NCBI RefSeq assembly: GCF_000373805.1
Contig: NZ_KB892439.1
Location: 26,397-90,396, forward strand
Origin: Corynebacterium pilosum DSM 20521 = CIP 103422
GTDB lineage: Bacteria; Actinomycetota; Actinomycetes; Mycobacteriales; Mycobacteriaceae
Length of the DNA stretch: 64,000 nucleotides
Direction of reading: 5' to 3'
Part shown: positions 63,098 to 64,000 of the stretch, one piece after another
Position numbering within the stretch: the stretch's first letter is position 1
How the letters are laid out: each line of letters starts with the position of its first letter
Program-made: the position numbers and the translations under genes
The notes under the pieces: model-generated
What the model saw: only the letters and a program-made list of their open reading frames with translations
What the model was told of the DNA's origin: nothing
Databases searched by the model: none

Positions 63098-63907
63098 TTA
63101 ATGCGAATCTGCGTGTAGCGAGAGCTCAATATATACAGCCGTCAGCAGTGCGAAGATGTACGCCTGCAGGAAGATAATAATGAGCTCGTACACAGTGAAC
63201 AGAACCGCTGCGAAGATGGTCACAGCCGACATCGCAGTCCAGCCGTTGAGCTGCCAGAAGAAGAAGTTCGTAGCAGAGTACAGCAGGACCAGAATGATGT
63301 GGCCGGCCAGGAAGTTCGCCATCAGACGAAGAGCCAGGGTGACCGGACGCAGGATGAATGTCGAGAAGAACTCGATCGGTACCACCAGCAGGTGTAGAGC
63401 TGGAGGCAGGTTCGGGATAACCACCGAAGACTTGATGTACTTGCCAAAGCCGTAGCGCTGAGCGCCGGCGTAAATCATTGCAATATAAGCCACTACCGCG
63501 AACACGATCGGCGCACCGATACGCGCGTTCGGGGAGATATTAAGGCCTGGAATGATCGTGGCAACGTTCATGATGATGATCGTGAAGAACAGCGTCGCGA
63601 TAATCGGAAGGAATCGCTTGCCATCCTTCTTGCCGAGGATGTCCTCAGCAATGTGCACCCTCACAAAGTCAACTGCGATTTCGCCAAAGTTCTGCAGACC
63701 TTTAGGAACCAGCTTCGGGTTCCTAAAAGCAAGAACAAAAAAGATCACCAAGATCGCCGCCATCAGCAGGCGAACAATCATGATGCGATCTAGTGCGAAC
63801 GCACCACCGAGGAAGTCTTCCCCGATGATGTGACCGTAGTATTGCCCCGGGAAAAATTCTGGGTCCAGTTGGGGTGGATGGAACTCACCCTTCATGGCCA
63901 AAGTCAT
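63098..63907 (-). CDS. atpB: ATP synthase Fo a subunit
   Basis: A 269-residue stator subunit with five or six helices forming the two proton half-channels. The essential Arg is in VTLALRLMANFLAGH, and FFFWQLNGW and LQAYIFALLTAVYIE near the end are typical. ATG 63907 (MTLAMKGEFHPPQLD) is used; the next in-frame ATG is four codons later. A GGGAGAG lies upstream at a long spacing. First visible gene of the atp operon; an atpI gene would be expected upstream but is not supportable in the last 93 bases. Confidence 0.96.
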   Translation of the reverse strand: MTLAMKGEFHPPQLDPEFFPGQYYGHIIGEDFLGGAFALDRIMIVRLLMAAILVIFFVLAFRNPKLVPKGLQNFGEIAVDFVRVHIAEDILGKKDGKRFLPIIATLFFTIIIMNVATIIPGLNISPNARIGAPIVFAVVAYIAMIYAGAQRYGFGKYIKSSVVIPNLPPALHLLVVPIEFFSTFILRPVTLALRLMANFLAGHIILVLLYSATNFFFWQLNGWTAMSAVTIFAAVLFTVYELIIIFLQAYIFALLTAVYIELSLHADSH

Positions 63908-64000
63908 AACGCTCAGCGTTCTCTCCCGTTCTCGGGCCGCACCGAAGGTATCGATGCGGTGCGATGGACGTCTTCAAATCGTCTGCCCCCGCGGCGGACT

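Noticed and set aside
63908..64000. Tail of an atpI gene upstream of atpB
   Set aside because: Only 93 bases are available; two frames contain a stop and none shows a recognisable membrane segment, so no call can be supported.

Overview
The window reads as chromosomal backbone of a Corynebacterium or a very close relative. The evidence is an ilvBNC operon with a short Ile/Leu/Val leader peptide, an MscCG-type channel with an extra C-terminal membrane helix, NucS, GlgE, an actinobacterial-length AtpH, a DUF2550 gene beside the ATP synthase operon, and about twenty genes whose -10 hexamer sits 6-8 nt before the start codon (leaderless transcripts). I do not name a species. I see no insertion sequence, prophage, CRISPR array, tRNA or rRNA.

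Layout. 1-3139: minus-strand lipoprotein (cut by the window edge), DUF262 protein and a CDF metal exporter. 3201-11076: branched-chain amino acid block, with leader-ilvB-ilvN-ilvC on the minus strand and MscCG, a PH-like protein and ilvD on the plus strand. 11098-19724: GT87 glycosyltransferase, DoxX protein, glutathionyl-hydroquinone-reductase-like protein, two aldo/keto reductases around a MarR regulator, and two tandem YkvI transporters. 19870-34862: translation and DNA-maintenance backbone (gatB, pfkA, gatA, gatC, ACT protein, ligA, exonuclease, MetE-like protein). A three-gene P-loop/ABC-like/MFS operon lies between gatA and pfkA, and a BASS transporter/PrpF pair between pfkA and gatB. 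35010-43589: DUF222-HNH protein, mnmA, a spermidine-synthase-like gene, a four-gene envelope-glycan operon (PIG-L deacetylase, ATP-grasp, processive GT2, lipoprotein) and a GH25 lysozyme. 43646-49430: etfB-etfA-cysteine desulfurase and an ABC-Nudix-methyltransferase operon. 49530-53852: glgE and glgB. 53849-56540: thioredoxin-like/TPR protein, thiamine-binding protein, HNH-like zinc protein, nucS, DUF2550. 56746-63907: the F1Fo ATP synthase operon (atpB-E-F-H-A-G-D-C, read on the minus strand), ending at a strong terminator.

How the genes work together. The ilv genes make valine, isoleucine and leucine precursors under attenuation. GatCAB provides Gln-tRNA. Etf, ATP synthase and PfkA are core energy metabolism. 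GlgE and GlgB build alpha-glucan from maltose-1-phosphate. MnmA and the cysteine desulfurase are logical partners (sulfur donor and tRNA thiolase), but here they are separated by the glycan operon. From memory, the same backbone order (ilv, gatB, pfkA, gatA, gatC, ligA, trmU, iscS, fixB, fixA) exists in Mycobacterium tuberculosis around Rv3001c-Rv3029c, so the glycan operon and the P-loop/ABC/MFS operon look like lineage-specific insertions.

The best candidates for undescribed biology are the glycan operon at 38455-42543, the P-loop/degenerate-ABC/MFS operon at 24353-28494, a strongly over-represented 12-mer (TCGTCGATAMGC), and promoters whose back-to-back or overlapping -10 elements drive two leaderless genes.
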